Below the pieces are notes generated by a model. That model saw only the letters and a list, made by a program, of their open reading frames with translations. It ran no database searches and was not told where the DNA came from. Shown in pieces: positions 37,073-47,146 of a stretch of DNA of 64,000 nucleotides (position 1 is its first letter; every line of letters begins with the position of its first letter). The translations under genes and the position numbers were made by a program. Source of the stretch: an uncultured Planctomycetaceae bacterium (GTDB lineage Bacteria > Planctomycetota > Planctomycetia > Pirellulales > Pirellulaceae); assembly GCA_937862885.1 (NCBI GenBank), contig CALMEE010000064.1, positions 102,622 to 166,621 on the forward strand, given 5' to 3'.

Positions 37073-38335
37073 TTACATGTCTACCTTTGCCATTTGTTTC
37101 GCCAATTCGAGCGCGTCTTCGCGGGTGTGAAGTTCGTCATCCAATTGCAATTGGCGAGTGCGATTCAGAATGCGTGCAAAAACTGGCCCAGGTTTTATGT
37201 TCAATTGCATTAAATCAGAGCCTGTTAAAAGATGAGGGGGGTCTAAACTGTCCTTGGGCAACTCCAATTTAAGCGTGCAGAACCGCAAGCCCGAGTCACT
37301 TTGTCCGCGCAAGGCAAATAGCGCCTTTCCAACAGTAAGTGCATCGGGACAAAATGGCGAGATTATTAATGGCTGAACGATTGACCAGGGCAATTGGTCT
37401 GCGTTGGCCAAGGTTTCTACATTAGCACTAATCCAAAGCGTCTTTTCGATTTCTTTGTTGGACCATTTGAGAGCTTGGCACATTGCTGAGTTGCTAGATT
37501 GTTTTGCTTGATGCGCCAACATTATACATGCCAACGCTGTTGGCGGATCTGCGCTGGCCGGCAGGTTGGCCAGTGCAGATCGACACAAATGCTCAATGGG
37601 CGATACGTCTGACAGCGACGACGTTTCTGGATGAAGTGCAGGAAAAATTTGTCGGAGCAAATCTGTTCGATTCAACCAATAGTAAGCTAATCCGCGTGAG
37701 GTGTGCCCCAACATTTTTTTTATTTCGGTGCCGATTCTTTCTCGGCTCACGCTCTGAATTTCAGCAGCATGTTCTCGGATGGCCAACAACGTCTTTTCTT
37801 CAATCGCAAACTCGAATTTAGCCGCAAAACGCACAGCTCGCAACATGCGAAGTTTATCTTCATCGATCCGCTGTGACGGTTCGCCAATGGACCGAATCAG
37901 CCGGTTGCTAATGTCACGCTGACCATCCACATAGTCAATAACCTTGTCCTGCAGAGGATCATAAAACAAACCATTGATCGTGAAATCACGTCGTTGGGCG
38001 TCGGCAAAAGCATTGCTGAACGTTACTGAATCCGGATGACGGCCATCACTGTATCGACCGTCTTGTCGAAAAGTGGCAACTTCAATGGAACCAGCCGATT
38101 TGGGACCCAACACAGTAATCACGCCAAACGCGGCTCCAATGCTCAGAGTCCGCCTCTCGCGGAACACTTCACGAATCTGGTCAGGCAAGGCGTTTGTGGC
38201 AACATCGAAATCGCTGGGGGGCAAACCCATCACTTGGTCGCGGACGCAACCGCCAGCCCACATTGCCTCGAAGCCAGCGCTGCGCAGTTCGCGAACGACA
38301 TCGATCGCAAAGTCTCGTGGTGTTTTGCGCGGCAT
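37073..38335 (-). CDS. cca: CCA tRNA nucleotidyltransferase / poly(A)-polymerase family
   Basis: A 420-residue class II nucleotidyltransferase. The head domain shows AGGCVRDQVMGLPPSDFDVAT with the catalytic DxD, followed by IEVATFRQDG, RRDFTINGLFYD and the RMLRAVRFAAKF block that recognises the tRNA acceptor. The C-terminal ~200 residues are helical and poorly conserved, without an HD domain. It would add CCA to tRNA 3' ends. The neighbouring tRNA-Leu gene lacks an encoded CCA, consistent with need for this activity. A-adding-only or poly(A) specificity cannot be excluded. Confidence 0.93.
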   Translation of the reverse strand: MPRKTPRDFAIDVVRELRSAGFEAMWAGGCVRDQVMGLPPSDFDVATNALPDQIREVFRERRTLSIGAAFGVITVLGPKSAGSIEVATFRQDGRYSDGRHPDSVTFSNAFADAQRRDFTINGLFYDPLQDKVIDYVDGQRDISNRLIRSIGEPSQRIDEDKLRMLRAVRFAAKFEFAIEEKTLLAIREHAAEIQSVSRERIGTEIKKMLGHTSRGLAYYWLNRTDLLRQIFPALHPETSSLSDVSPIEHLCRSALANLPASADPPTALACIMLAHQAKQSSNSAMCQALKWSNKEIEKTLWISANVETLANADQLPWSIVQPLIISPFCPDALTVGKALFALRGQSDSGLRFCTLKLELPKDSLDPPHLLTGSDLMQLNIKPGPVFARILNRTRQLQLDDELHTREDALELAKQMAKVDM

Positions 38336-38990
38336 AGAAGCTTTCCCAATTCAATCGAAGTTGAGTCTTTTCCTAACGATGAACGTCATATCGAGATGTT
38401 ACCGACGTCGGCTGGTCACTTTGGCAATAGTCCATATTACACTTTGGTTTCATTAGCCTCTGAGTGAATCGAGGAGTGAAGAGTAGAGCCGACGCGAATC
38501 TTGATGTCCGTGATTCTTCATCGTCGCTCAAAAATAGTTGCTCAGAATACTCGCGAAACATCCAACCATTCTACTGCCATAATGCGATTCGTGTAGATTA
38601 ATCAGGCACAACGTATCTCGAATACACCCAACCGCATTATTGGCGAATTGCCAACGCGATTGACAAAAGGCGTACCACTCGAACTTGACGCCAGACGGGC
38701 AGTTTCTACAACGCGCTGGACGAACTAGACTAGGGAAGGACATTGAATCTCTTGCGGTAGGCGACAGGTTATAACCTTCTCAGAATGACAAATTAAAAAA
38801 GTTTGTTGAGAACCACTTGAACAAACGCCTGTCTATTCCTTATAACCATTGGAGGCTCGTCAGCGTGACAAAAATTCAAGTGGCAATTGAATTCGCGTAC
38901 GACCTGTTCCTTTGATTGCTTCCTTAAAGTGAAAGTTCAAACCGAACCCACGTACGATAAGGCGGGCAACAAATCGCAATCGTTAAAAAT
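38336..38990. other. 655-base region upstream of tRNA-Leu
   Basis: A possible promoter at 38817-38846 points to the tRNA gene. No coding sequence was recognised. Confidence 0.45.
38817..38846 (+). promoter_or_regulatory. Possible promoter for tRNA-Leu
   Basis: TTGAAC (38817-38822) and TATAAC (38841-38846) are separated by 18 bases. It lies about 145 bases upstream of the mature tRNA, longer than usual, so this is tentative. Confidence 0.3.
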
Positions 38991-39073
38991 GGCCTCGTGG
39001 CGGAATTGGCAGACGCGCATGATTCAGGTTCATGTGCCCATCGGGCGTGCTGGTTCGACTCCAGTCGAGGCCA
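38991..39073 (+). tRNA. tRNA-Leu (anticodon CAG)
   Basis: A class II tRNA of 83 bases. The acceptor GGCCTCG (38991-38997) pairs with CGAGGCC (39066-39072), with discriminator A at 39073. The anticodon stem CATGA/TCATG encloses TTCAGGT, giving anticodon CAG (codon CUG). A variable arm and the T loop TTCGACT are present. The 3' CCA is not encoded. A run of seven T starts directly after the discriminator and may terminate transcription. It is a single isolated gene. Confidence 0.97.
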
Positions 39074-39161
39074 TTTTTTTGTTCTTGAGCCAACATCACC
39101 GCGTCGTGCCAGCGACTTTTTGATGACCAACCGCTGCGGGGTTGTATTGGCGTTTCCACGC

Positions 39162-40091
39162 TTATGGCGATGTTGGAGGTTGCACCGGTTGGCGCAAGAC
39201 CTTGCGTAATAATGCCGATGATATGAAGGCGACGTTGGCGACAATCATGATGTACCCGAAGGTGATCATGCCCATGGTTAGACCAATGCCTGCATGCACC
39301 AAAATCGCCATTCCAACCATGATAGGTCTCGTCATTTTTGGCCAAACCAAATATGCGTAACTCACTTCCCACAATAATGTGGACAGCGTAATCGCATTCA
39401 TCACAAGCGGATAATGGACCATCCAGGTCATATCAATGGATTGGTATTCATAGCTCGCGAAGGACATCCAAATCGCCTCGCCACCCCACCAGGCGGGACC
39501 GAGCAATTTTCCGGTGCCTGCGAAGAAATAAATAACGCACAGGTGGCATTGCAACAGGCGAATGGCCACGTTCGCCCAAGTAGTAACCTGCGGCAACGGC
39601 GCCAACCCACGTTTCGTACGCATCCAAGCATCGACCGACAACGCATGACCGCATGGCGCTATTGCCAAATACATCGTCAAATAGGCATTCATTTGATCGA
39701 GTCCAAACAAAGCACCTGCGGCCCGATTAGCATAAGAGACGACCAACAAGAAGCTGAGGATGCCAGTAGCGCGGGTAAAGATTCCCAGTGTGAACATGGC
39801 GAAAATGACGATGGCAAACGCGTGCACCACCCAAAGCATTGTTGGAGATTGGAACCAATAGAAATGGCTCCAGGCAAACCAAGAATTTCCGTGCAAGGCT
39901 TGTGTATAGTCACGTGCCAAAACACCCGAGTCCGCAAAAAATGTCATCAACTCTTTGGACCAGACGCAATGAGTGTAGACCAGCATTATGCCAACCAAAA
40001 TCCGCATCACGCACAATACAAAACAGTCGGCTTGATTAAACCAAAAACGGTCCCAGGCATTCAACAAATTTGCGCAATAAGATTTGATCAT
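39162..40091 (-). CDS. HTTM-domain membrane protein (vitamin K gamma-carboxylase-like)
   Basis: A 309-residue protein with about seven to eight hydrophobic helices. The pattern fits HTTM, the transmembrane domain shared with vitamin K-dependent gamma-glutamyl carboxylases: an N-terminal FVLCVMRILVGIMLVYTH helix, a first loop with FADSGVLARDY, then YANRAAGALFGLDQMNAYLTMYLAIAPCG and YFFAGTGKLLGPAWWGGEAIW. Bacterial HTTM proteins have no proven common function. The carboxylase C-terminal domain is absent. It follows the partner gene at 40161 by about 70 bases on the same strand. Confidence 0.82.
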   Translation of the reverse strand: MIKSYCANLLNAWDRFWFNQADCFVLCVMRILVGIMLVYTHCVWSKELMTFFADSGVLARDYTQALHGNSWFAWSHFYWFQSPTMLWVVHAFAIVIFAMFTLGIFTRATGILSFLLVVSYANRAAGALFGLDQMNAYLTMYLAIAPCGHALSVDAWMRTKRGLAPLPQVTTWANVAIRLLQCHLCVIYFFAGTGKLLGPAWWGGEAIWMSFASYEYQSIDMTWMVHYPLVMNAITLSTLLWEVSYAYLVWPKMTRPIMVGMAILVHAGIGLTMGMITFGYIMIVANVAFISSALLRKVLRQPVQPPTSP

Positions 40092-40160
40092 GCAATACTA
40101 AGCATCGCTTGAGCGAAATATCTCGATTCAATGTGTAAGCTCATCTTCCTGCCATAGCTC

Positions 40161-40940
40161 CTAATCAGCGCGAACCGTGCTACCCAATTCGGTCTCGAAA
40201 TCTCGGTAATACATTGGATCATCAAGACGCGTACCGAAAGCAACGTCTAACATTGGTGCGAGTTGTCGTTCGCGCAGGTGTAGGCGGATTCGTCGCCCAC
40301 CATGAACTCGCAACAAATGTTGACCGATTGCTTCCAGCAGTCGCTGCATCTGTGCGCGGTTGTACTCGATGGACTGCAACTCCAGCTTCAATTGTTCCTC
40401 AAGGTAAGCAGCCTTGGCATGCTCGCCGCTGTCGCGCAACTCTTTCAATACTTCTTCAGCTTGCGTTATCCGTTCATTAAATTGTGCTTCCGTTGGGATC
40501 ATCGAATGCTCAGCAAACACGGTTTCACTAAGCATAAACCAGCGATGGTAAAGCTGCCGCGGCCAGTGACGTTTTCGGTCTGGGAAAATCCCACTATACT
40601 CGGGAATTTCGCCTGGTTGCTCTGTTTCGTCAGCGAATATCTCAAAGCGTATCAGGTGCGAGGGGCCCGGTTCCGGAGCAAAAAAACGATATCCGTGATT
40701 CAGAAAAAATGCTTGCAGGTAGGGACTGATTGCGTAGGTGATTCGGTTGAACAGTTGACTCGATGGCGGGGGATTTGACAATGGAGCCGCCAGCACAGCA
40801 AATAGATGCAGAGTAACAAGCGCGCTTATAATGATTCGTTTGCGCGCGCTCCAATTACCTGAGTAACTCGTCTCATCATGTCTTGCTGTGCTCGATGAAG
40901 ACGTGACGTCAGCTTCCACTTTGTTCACCGCATTGCTCAT
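40161..40940 (-). CDS. Membrane-anchored partner of the HTTM protein, function unknown
   Basis: About 259 residues from ATG 40940 (40964 also open). There is one N-terminal membrane helix (IIISALVTLHLFAVLAAPL) and then a soluble extracytoplasmic part with NHGYRFFAPEPGPSHLIRFE, a coiled-coil stretch (NERITQAEEVLKELRDSGEHAK) and HGGRRIRLHLRERQLAP. I do not recognise a named family, but recall similar proteins next to HTTM genes in planctomycetes. It ends ~70 bases before the HTTM gene, so one operon is likely. A terminator just upstream isolates it from the repeat protein. Confidence 0.65.
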   Translation of the reverse strand: MSNAVNKVEADVTSSSSTARHDETSYSGNWSARKRIIISALVTLHLFAVLAAPLSNPPPSSQLFNRITYAISPYLQAFFLNHGYRFFAPEPGPSHLIRFEIFADETEQPGEIPEYSGIFPDRKRHWPRQLYHRWFMLSETVFAEHSMIPTEAQFNERITQAEEVLKELRDSGEHAKAAYLEEQLKLELQSIEYNRAQMQRLLEAIGQHLLRVHGGRRIRLHLRERQLAPMLDVAFGTRLDDPMYYRDFETELGSTVRAD

Positions 40941-40974
40941 CAAATCAACCTGAGCCCACCGCATTCAAAAAACG

Positions 40975-41019
40975 AAAAAACCTCAACCGTCCAAATGTTA
41001 ACTCGACGGTCGAGGTTTT
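40975..41019 (-). terminator. Rho-independent terminator, possibly bidirectional
   Basis: The 15-base arms 40977-40991 and 41005-41019 pair with one A-C mismatch around a 13-base loop. On the minus strand six T follow (40980-40975). It ends the TIGR03000-protein transcript, whose stop is at 41074. On the plus strand the hairpin is followed by TTTT. Confidence 0.8.
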
Positions 41020-41073
41020 ACTAGATTTGTTTGCTCTATGAGACGATGGTGCGACAAAAAAGCTTGTCGAAAC

Positions 41074-41874
41074 TTACCGAGCAACAGCTACCAATTGCTC
41101 TTGAACCGAGTCAAACTTCAAGACTTTGTTGTCTCCAGCCAATAAGTCAATCGTCTTAGTAACAGATACGGTTCGCTCGCCATCCATATAGGTTACGCGA
41201 ACTTCATACGCTTGCCACGACTGACCAGAAGCCAATTGACTTGTGCTAAACTTGCGAACGTCGCCAGTCGTCTTCATGCGTTGACCACAGAGTTCAACCA
41301 CGGCGTCGGTTGGAACAGCAAGCGTCAACGTGGTCACAACTTCAGTTGAAGATGATCCACTTTGAACGCAGTTTGGACACGTGTTATTTGGAACTACTGT
41401 CCTGACCGGTTGAGCGTTTTGGACCGGTACTGTCGTGTACTGGGGAACGGCTTGATGCGATACGTAGACTGCTGGTGCAGCACTCACTGCGTGATAACCG
41501 CCATGGTGATAACCATGCGAACCGTGATGGTGTCCGCCCCAAGATCCATGATGATGATGTCCGCCCCAAGATCCATGGCTTCCCCATGATCCTCCTCGAC
41601 TACCCCAAGATCCTCCTCGACTGCCCAAAGAACCCAACGATCCCAAAGAACCGCCACGACTACCCAGTGATCCTAGCGAGCCACCTCGGCTGCCCAGTGA
41701 TCCCAACGATCCACCGCGGCTACCTAGTGAACCTTGCGATCCACCGCGACTTCCCCACGATCCACCTCGTGATCCAAAGCTTCCCCATCCCGCATGTGCT
41801 TCAGCTGCCGAAGCGGACACGAGAACTGCAATCGTTAGGAAGCCAAACAATGCCTGGAACTTCTTTTTGTTCAT
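41074..41874 (-). CDS. Secreted Gly/Ser/Arg-repeat protein with TIGR03000-like C-terminal domain
   Basis: A 266-residue exported protein. The signal peptide ends near AEAHA (residues ~1-28). Residues ~30-100 are imperfect tandem copies of GSxGSRGG and GSLGSRGG, followed by a His/Gly-rich zone (GGHHHHGSWGGHHHG). A Cys-containing linker (NTCPNCVQSG) leads to a folded C-terminal domain (LTLAVPTDAVVELCGQRM, TSGDVRKF-like, VSVTKTIDLLAGDNKVLKF) of the planctomycete TIGR03000 type. Probably surface or periplasmic. GGAAAGG precedes the ATG. Function unknown. Confidence 0.8.
   Translation of the reverse strand: MNKKKFQALFGFLTIAVLVSASAAEAHAGWGSFGSRGGSWGSRGGSQGSLGSRGGSLGSLGSRGGSLGSLGSRGGSLGSLGSLGSRGGSWGSRGGSWGSHGSWGGHHHHGSWGGHHHGSHGYHHGGYHAVSAAPAVYVSHQAVPQYTTVPVQNAQPVRTVVPNNTCPNCVQSGSSSTEVVTTLTLAVPTDAVVELCGQRMKTTGDVRKFSTSQLASGQSWQAYEVRVTYMDGERTVSVTKTIDLLAGDNKVLKFDSVQEQLVAVAR
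41578..41790 (-). repeat. Tandem coding repeat of ~18-24 bases (GSxGSRGG units)
   Basis: Degenerate direct repeats inside the coding sequence, about ten units encoding GSLGSRGG or GSRGGSWGS variants. Third-position differences between units show the array is not newly expanded. Confidence 0.75.
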
Positions 41875-42334
41875 CCAAATGACCTTTCCTAAAAACCATG
41901 TTTTTTGGCAATGAAACCGTTCATTTCCAATCCGATGGCAGCATACCAGTCAAAATAGATAAATCAAGTAGCCTGTAACGAAAAAACAGATTTTTTTGTT
42001 TAGGCTACATGGGAGTTTTTAAGTGCTGAAAACACGATTGAGCGAAGACGCACATCTCCCCTTTCATCGAGAAAAAAATTCGCGATTTCCACCTCATGGC
42101 GAGGACGCAAAATTATGTTGGCGTACGCGACACAGAAATACTCGTTGACGTCATTTTCCGTACCTTGGCGCAGTCGTTGGAATTGTCCATCAAAAAATGC
42201 CCAACAAGCATGCCCATTGGAAGGATCAAAATTCGTCGCAAGAATTTCGGACGTCGTCAGCTGTGCATAACTTGTTGAAAGTCAAATTTTCAACCAACCT
42301 GATGTCAAAAGCTGTGCGTCCACGTGCCGCTCAA
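41875..42334. other. 460-base region, no gene recognised
   Basis: It lies upstream of the minus-strand repeat-protein gene and downstream of the CPBP protease gene. No RNA gene or terminator was seen. Confidence 0.4.
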
Positions 42335-43099
42335 CTAAAACTGGGTGAACACGTTGTAGGCGGCATGCACGCCAACAGCGACGCCAAAGCCGCGTGTCAG
42401 AAAAATGACGCAAAAAAAGAGGCCCGCCAAGACCCGGATCAAGAAACTCGACCATTCAAACGGGCTTCCAGCGATATTGAGCGCATCGTAATGCATTAAG
42501 GCGAAAATAATGCTAGAAATTACGCAAATGATGAATACCAGATACCATTTTTTTGAGCCTAGGCACCTTTTTCCGAGGAAAATAAAAGGTGCGATGGCTG
42601 CAAGTCGGAAAACAAACTCTTCGAAGATACCTGCGCCAATGAACGAGACTAGTTTTGTCCACCATTCAATCGAGTAAATCACGGAAAAGTTCATAGTCAA
42701 CACGGATGCCGCTTGAGGATCAAGCAGAATTTTCTGGGCCTTGGCGCAACACAACAAAATTAGGCCCAGAAAAATCGATTCGGCCAACATGCCGAGCAGT
42801 ACGATGGGGCGAATCGCCCAGCGATCACGTCGCCAGTGGTGCCAAAACAACAACGTTCCGATAATAATCGCTGGAAAAACGATTAGTTCCCCGAAACCAA
42901 CCCGTCGTAATTGATGTTGGATCATCTGATCCACGCCGTTACGGACTGCTTGATCGTCCAACAAGAGAACGCCGAGTTCATAACAAAACAACAATGGCAC
43001 GACAAACGCCAAACACACGAGTGGGCGTTGCGTCTCAAAAAAATAAGGAAAAAGATTCCTTTCCAATCTTGAATTGCTGATTCGATCCATCGACACCAT
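42335..43099 (-). CDS. CPBP-family intramembrane metalloprotease (CAAX-like)
   Basis: A 254-residue protein with about seven membrane helices. The three family motifs are present: EE with Arg in IFEEFVFR, Phe-x-x-x-His in IFALMHYDA, and His-x-x-x-Asn in GVHAAYNVF. These form the Zn site of CAAX/bacteriocin-processing-type (Abi) proteases. ATG at 43099 or 43090 may be the start. Substrate unknown. No bacteriocin or peptide precursor is visible nearby. Confidence 0.85.
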   Translation of the reverse strand: MVSMDRISNSRLERNLFPYFFETQRPLVCLAFVVPLLFCYELGVLLLDDQAVRNGVDQMIQHQLRRVGFGELIVFPAIIIGTLLFWHHWRRDRWAIRPIVLLGMLAESIFLGLILLCCAKAQKILLDPQAASVLTMNFSVIYSIEWWTKLVSFIGAGIFEEFVFRLAAIAPFIFLGKRCLGSKKWYLVFIICVISSIIFALMHYDALNIAGSPFEWSSFLIRVLAGLFFCVIFLTRGFGVAVGVHAAYNVFTQF

Positions 43100-43443
43100 T
43101 ATAAAGCCAGCCTGGAGATTTCAAATAGCAGCCTATTCTGCTTGCTTGCCGCCGCTTCCCAAAACCATTCGCTGTCGAATTCCGCGTCAAGAGAGAAAAA
43201 ACACCTTCGCGGCATGTCGGACTTTGCCAATGTGTGGACAGCTGACGCAAGGATGCTGTAGCGATTTCACGCTATGTCACTGCAGAGACGTAAACATGGT
43301 CTGCATCGAGAACTTAGAGACCAATGAAATCGCGACTCCGGGTTGCCTGAGCCAACCCAGTTAACAGATCCTTCAGCGGGGATTCCTAACGACACGAGGA
43401 AGTCCGCTTACGGGCAATCCTTCGCTCATGGCGGTAAAATACT
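43100..43443. other. 344-base region between the CPBP gene and carB
   Basis: No gene, repeat or terminator recognised. It should contain the CPBP gene promoter. Confidence 0.4.
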
Positions 43444-46400
43444 CTAAGTCGTCGCCAGACTCTGGCTAGCCGCCGAAGAGGCAAAACGCTCTTGCAGAGA
43501 TTGCACCGTCATCTCTTCTTGGCGTAAGCCTTCAATGGCAACGACCACAGCTTCAGCACATTCGATGGTTGTGATACAAGGTATCCCGTGCTGGACGGCC
43601 GCTGCCCGAATTTTGCCTTCATCGGTTCGCGCCCCTTTCCCTCGAGGTGTATTTAGAACCATATCCACAGCCGAGTTTTTCATGTGGTCGATCAAGTTGG
43701 GATGACCCTCGATTAATTTTTTGACTCGTTCCACTGGAATACCGGCTGCTTCCATACGATCGGCTGTCCCAGACGTACAGAGCAATTGGTACCCTAGTTC
43801 CCTAAGGCGGCGTGCAACGGCCACGGCTCGTTCTTTTTGTCTGTCTGCAACGCTGACGAAAACCCGACCCGATTTTGGCAAGACGACTCCGGCACCCAGG
43901 AGCGCTTTTGCATAAGCAATCGCAAATCGCGAACTGATCCCCATAACTTCACCAGTGCTCCGCATTTCGGGACCGAGTACAACGTCAACACCCACAAATT
44001 TGCGAAACGGAAAGACGCTTTCTTTTACGGACACATGTTTGGGGGAGGGTTCTTGGGTCACGCCCAGTTCTTGCAGCGTTTGTCCCGCCATGATTTTGGC
44101 AGCAATGCAGGCGACTTGTAACCCAGTCGCCTTGGCAACAAATGGAACCGTTCGCGAGGCACGCGGATTTGCCTCGAGGACATATACGGTTGGTTGGCCG
44201 TCCGTTTTTTTGACAGCGAATTGAACATTCATTAAGCCAACTACTTTGAGCGCTTTTGCCAAACTCAATGTCGCGCGGCGAATTTCATCGACCACGGCCA
44301 ATGGAAGGCTATAACATGGAATCGAGCAAGCTGAATCACCAGAATGCACTCCCGCCTCTTCAATATGTTCCATGACTCCTGCAATCACGCCATCCACACC
44401 ATCGGAGATACAATCAACGTCTACCTCGATGGCTTCTTCCAGAAAACGGTCGATCAACACCGGCTGTTCCCCGGCTACTACAAAGGCAGCGGCGACGTAC
44501 TGTTCAAACTGGGTCTTGTCGTAGCAGATCTCCATCGCTCGGCCGCCCAATACATAGCTGGGGCGAACCAAGACTGGATAGCCAACTTCGGCTACGACCG
44601 TGCGGGCTTGAGCCATTGTCCGAGCGATTCCAGAAGGTGGCTGATGTAAACCCAATCGCTCAAGCAACTGCGAAAACTTCTCGCGATCTTCGGCCATTTC
44701 TATTGTGTCAACGCACGTTCCGATAATAGGAACACCATTGTCAGACAAAGCCCGCGCTAAATTCAGCGGTGTCTGTCCACCAAACTGCACAATAACACCA
44801 TCTGGCTGAATTCGATCACAGATGTTGAGCACGTCCTCGGTCGTCAACGGCTCAAAAAACAAGATATCGCTTGTATCGTAGTCGGTGCTGACAGTCTCTG
44901 GATTCGAATTGACCATCACGGCTTCCATGCCCATTTCTTGAATTGCGAACGCTGCATGGCAACAACAGTAATCGAATTCTATTCCTTGCCCAATGCGGTT
45001 GGGCCCACCACCTAACACCATAATTCTCCGTTTTGCGGACTTTGGCGGTGTTTCATCCTCGTCTTCATAAGTCGAGTAGTAGTATGGTGTGAACGCTTCG
45101 AACTCGGCGGCACAGGTATCAACCGCTTTGAACGCAGCTTCAATCCCAAGTGACTTTCGGTAGGCACGCACTTCCATCTCGCTGCAGGCAAAAATCGTTG
45201 CTAACTGCCGATCCGAGAATCCAAATTGTTTAGCACGCCGCAACAAGTATGCGTCCACGTCATGCAACGTACCTACATTTCTTAATTCGTCTTCCATGTC
45301 GACGATTTCGGCAAGTTGATCCAGGAACCAGCGATCGATCCACGTCAGCTGATGAATTTCATCCAAGCTCATGCCACTCTTGATTGCATAACGGATGTGC
45401 CAGATGCGTTTTTCATTGGGTATTGCCAACTTGCCGCAAATGTCATCAATCAAAGGTTGTTCGTCCGTACCCCACAAGTCTTTGGGATCGCTGCCAAAGC
45501 CGAATCGACCGATTTCCAGTCCACGCAAGGCCTTTTGGAACGATTCCTTAAACGTTCTACCAATTGCCATCGTCTCACCAACGCTCTTCATTTGCGTCAT
45601 CAACGTGGCATCGGCTTCAGGAAATTTATCGAAGGCAAAACGCGGAATTTTCGTGACGACGTAATCGATGGTCGGCTCGAAACAGGCTTTGGTTTTTTGC
45701 GTAATATCGTTGTTAATTTCCCAGAGCCGATAGCCAACCGCAAGTTTCGCCGCAATCTTGGCGATTGGGAAACCCGTTGCCTTAGAAGCCAAGGCACTCG
45801 ATCGACTAACGCGCGGGTTCATTTCGATGACAATCGTTCGCCCCGTTTCCGGATGGCAGGCAAATTGGATATTCGAACCACCGGTCTCGACCCCGATTTC
45901 TCGAATCACGGCCAAACTCGCATCGCGCAAACGCTGGTACTCCTTGTCCGTCAAAGTCTGCGCGGGGGCCACGGTAATGGAGTCGCCCGTATGCACACCC
46001 ATCGGATCAAAGTTTTCAATCGAGCAGATGATGACGACATTGTCATCCAAGTCGCGCATCACCTCCATTTCAAACTCTTTCCAACCAATGATTGATTCTT
46101 CGATCAATACCTGGTGGACGGGAGATTGATCGAGGCCGCGCCGTACTAGCGTATCGAACTCATCTCGGTTGTAAGCGATCGCGCTACCGCTTCCCCCAAG
46201 CGTGAAGCTAGGCCGGACCACACAAGGCAACCCAACCATCTCCAGAACCCGTCGCGCTTGGTCAACGGATGTGACCGTTTCTCCTTTGCAAACATCTAGG
46301 CCGATCCGTTCCATGGCGGCCTTGAAGAGTTCACGGTCTTCAGCTTTCTCGATGACCTCTGGTTTTGCTCCAATCATCTCCACACCGTACTTGGCCAACA

Positions 46401-46719
46401 CACCGTTGCGAGCCAAATCCATCGACAGGTTCAGACCAGTCTGGCCACCCAGCGTGGGGAGCAACGCATCGGGCCTCTCTTTCTCAATTATTTTCTCGAC
46501 GATTTTCCAATCCAGCGGTTCGATATAAGTACGGTCGGCGGTACTTGGATCGGTCATGATGGTCGCAGGGTTTGAATTCACCAAAACGACCTCGAATCCC
46601 TCTTCTCTTAACGCTTTACAAGCTTGCGTTCCCGAATAGTCGAACTCGCACGCCTGACCAATCACAATTGGTCCGGAGCCGATCAACAAAATCTTTTTTA
46701 TGTCTTCGCGTTTTGGCAC
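43444..46719 (-). CDS. carB: Carbamoyl-phosphate synthase large subunit
   Basis: Makes carbamoyl phosphate for pyrimidines and arginine. The 1091-residue protein has two homologous ATP-grasp halves. The first starts [26 protein letters not shown], with GSGSAIAYN and [20 protein letters not shown]. The second starts [23 protein letters not shown] and ends with [21 protein letters not shown]-terminal MGS-like allosteric domain contains [29 protein letters not shown]. It starts with GTG at 46719. The small subunit carA is not in the window. Confidence 0.98.
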   Translation of the reverse strand: MPKREDIKKILLIGSGPIVIGQACEFDYSGTQACKALREEGFEVVLVNSNPATIMTDPSTADRTYIEPLDWKIVEKIIEKERPDALLPTLGGQTGLNLSMDLARNGVLAKYGVEMIGAKPEVIEKAEDRELFKAAMERIGLDVCKGETVTSVDQARRVLEMVGLPCVVRPSFTLGGSGSAIAYNRDEFDTLVRRGLDQSPVHQVLIEESIIGWKEFEMEVMRDLDDNVVIICSIENFDPMGVHTGDSITVAPAQTLTDKEYQRLRDASLAVIREIGVETGGSNIQFACHPETGRTIVIEMNPRVSRSSALASKATGFPIAKIAAKLAVGYRLWEINNDITQKTKACFEPTIDYVVTKIPRFAFDKFPEADATLMTQMKSVGETMAIGRTFKESFQKALRGLEIGRFGFGSDPKDLWGTDEQPLIDDICGKLAIPNEKRIWHIRYAIKSGMSLDEIHQLTWIDRWFLDQLAEIVDMEDELRNVGTLHDVDAYLLRRAKQFGFSDRQLATIFACSEMEVRAYRKSLGIEAAFKAVDTCAAEFEAFTPYYYSTYEDEDETPPKSAKRRIMVLGGGPNRIGQGIEFDYCCCHAAFAIQEMGMEAVMVNSNPETVSTDYDTSDILFFEPLTTEDVLNICDRIQPDGVIVQFGGQTPLNLARALSDNGVPIIGTCVDTIEMAEDREKFSQLLERLGLHQPPSGIARTMAQARTVVAEVGYPVLVRPSYVLGGRAMEICYDKTQFEQYVAAAFVVAGEQPVLIDRFLEEAIEVDVDCISDGVDGVIAGVMEHIEEAGVHSGDSACSIPCYSLPLAVVDEIRRATLSLAKALKVVGLMNVQFAVKKTDGQPTVYVLEANPRASRTVPFVAKATGLQVACIAAKIMAGQTLQELGVTQEPSPKHVSVKESVFPFRKFVGVDVVLGPEMRSTGEVMGISSRFAIAYAKALLGAGVVLPKSGRVFVSVADRQKERAVAVARRLRELGYQLLCTSGTADRMEAAGIPVERVKKLIEGHPNLIDHMKNSAVDMVLNTPRGKGARTDEGKIRAAAVQHGIPCITTIECAEAVVVAIEGLRQEEMTVQSLQERFASSAASQSLATT

Positions 46720-47146
46720 GTGCGAACCGCTCGATAAAGTGAAAATTGCCTACTAAAGCTGGACGAATCACGGTATGCCGCCCCCCAACAGACTAGTTCA
46801 TGCATCCCGTGCTAGTTTCTTCAGAAAAAATATAGAAAAGAACTCCGCGGTTGGCGCGAGGATTGCAATCAACACGCAGACCTAGCCTGATTCATGCGCT
46901 TAAGGTTGCTGAGAAAACCCCTCCATTCGTCTAGACATGCAGCCAGTCGCCTCAAACGGAAATGCTAAAGTTGTCTTTTCTTGATCCCTAGCCTACCGCC
47001 TGGATGGCCCTTTTTTCAAGTGCCGTTTTCCGGGAGCAACCTCTGGCTTCCGAGATGAGCGTTTCGATAGGGGCAAGTGTCGGATGATTTGAGTTGGCGC
47101 GGGCTGAGTTCTAGGCTAAAACACTGGCTAAGGAAGAAAACGACGC
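46720..47146. other. 427-base divergent region between carB and thyA
   Basis: Promoters for both genes are expected. No PyrR-type or riboswitch-like structure was recognised by eye. GGAAG lies about 11 bases before the thyA ATG. Confidence 0.4.

Noticed and set aside
39414..40112. 232-codon plus-strand open frame
   Set aside because: It is antisense to the HTTM gene and rich in His/Gln/Arg with no domain.
41578..41790. Possible CRISPR-like array
   Set aside because: Units are contiguous without spacers and encode a regular peptide repeat.
41475..41882. 135-codon plus-strand open frame with repeated residues
   Set aside because: Its periodicity only mirrors the GSRGG repeat of the real gene on the opposite strand.
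43365..43443. Segment with faint similarity to an RNase P core (GAGGAAGTCCG)
   Set aside because: Only a few bases match, and the rest of the conserved core is absent.
45316..46095. 259-codon plus-strand open frame
   Set aside because: It lies wholly antisense to carB, whose motifs are unambiguous, and shows no protein-like features.
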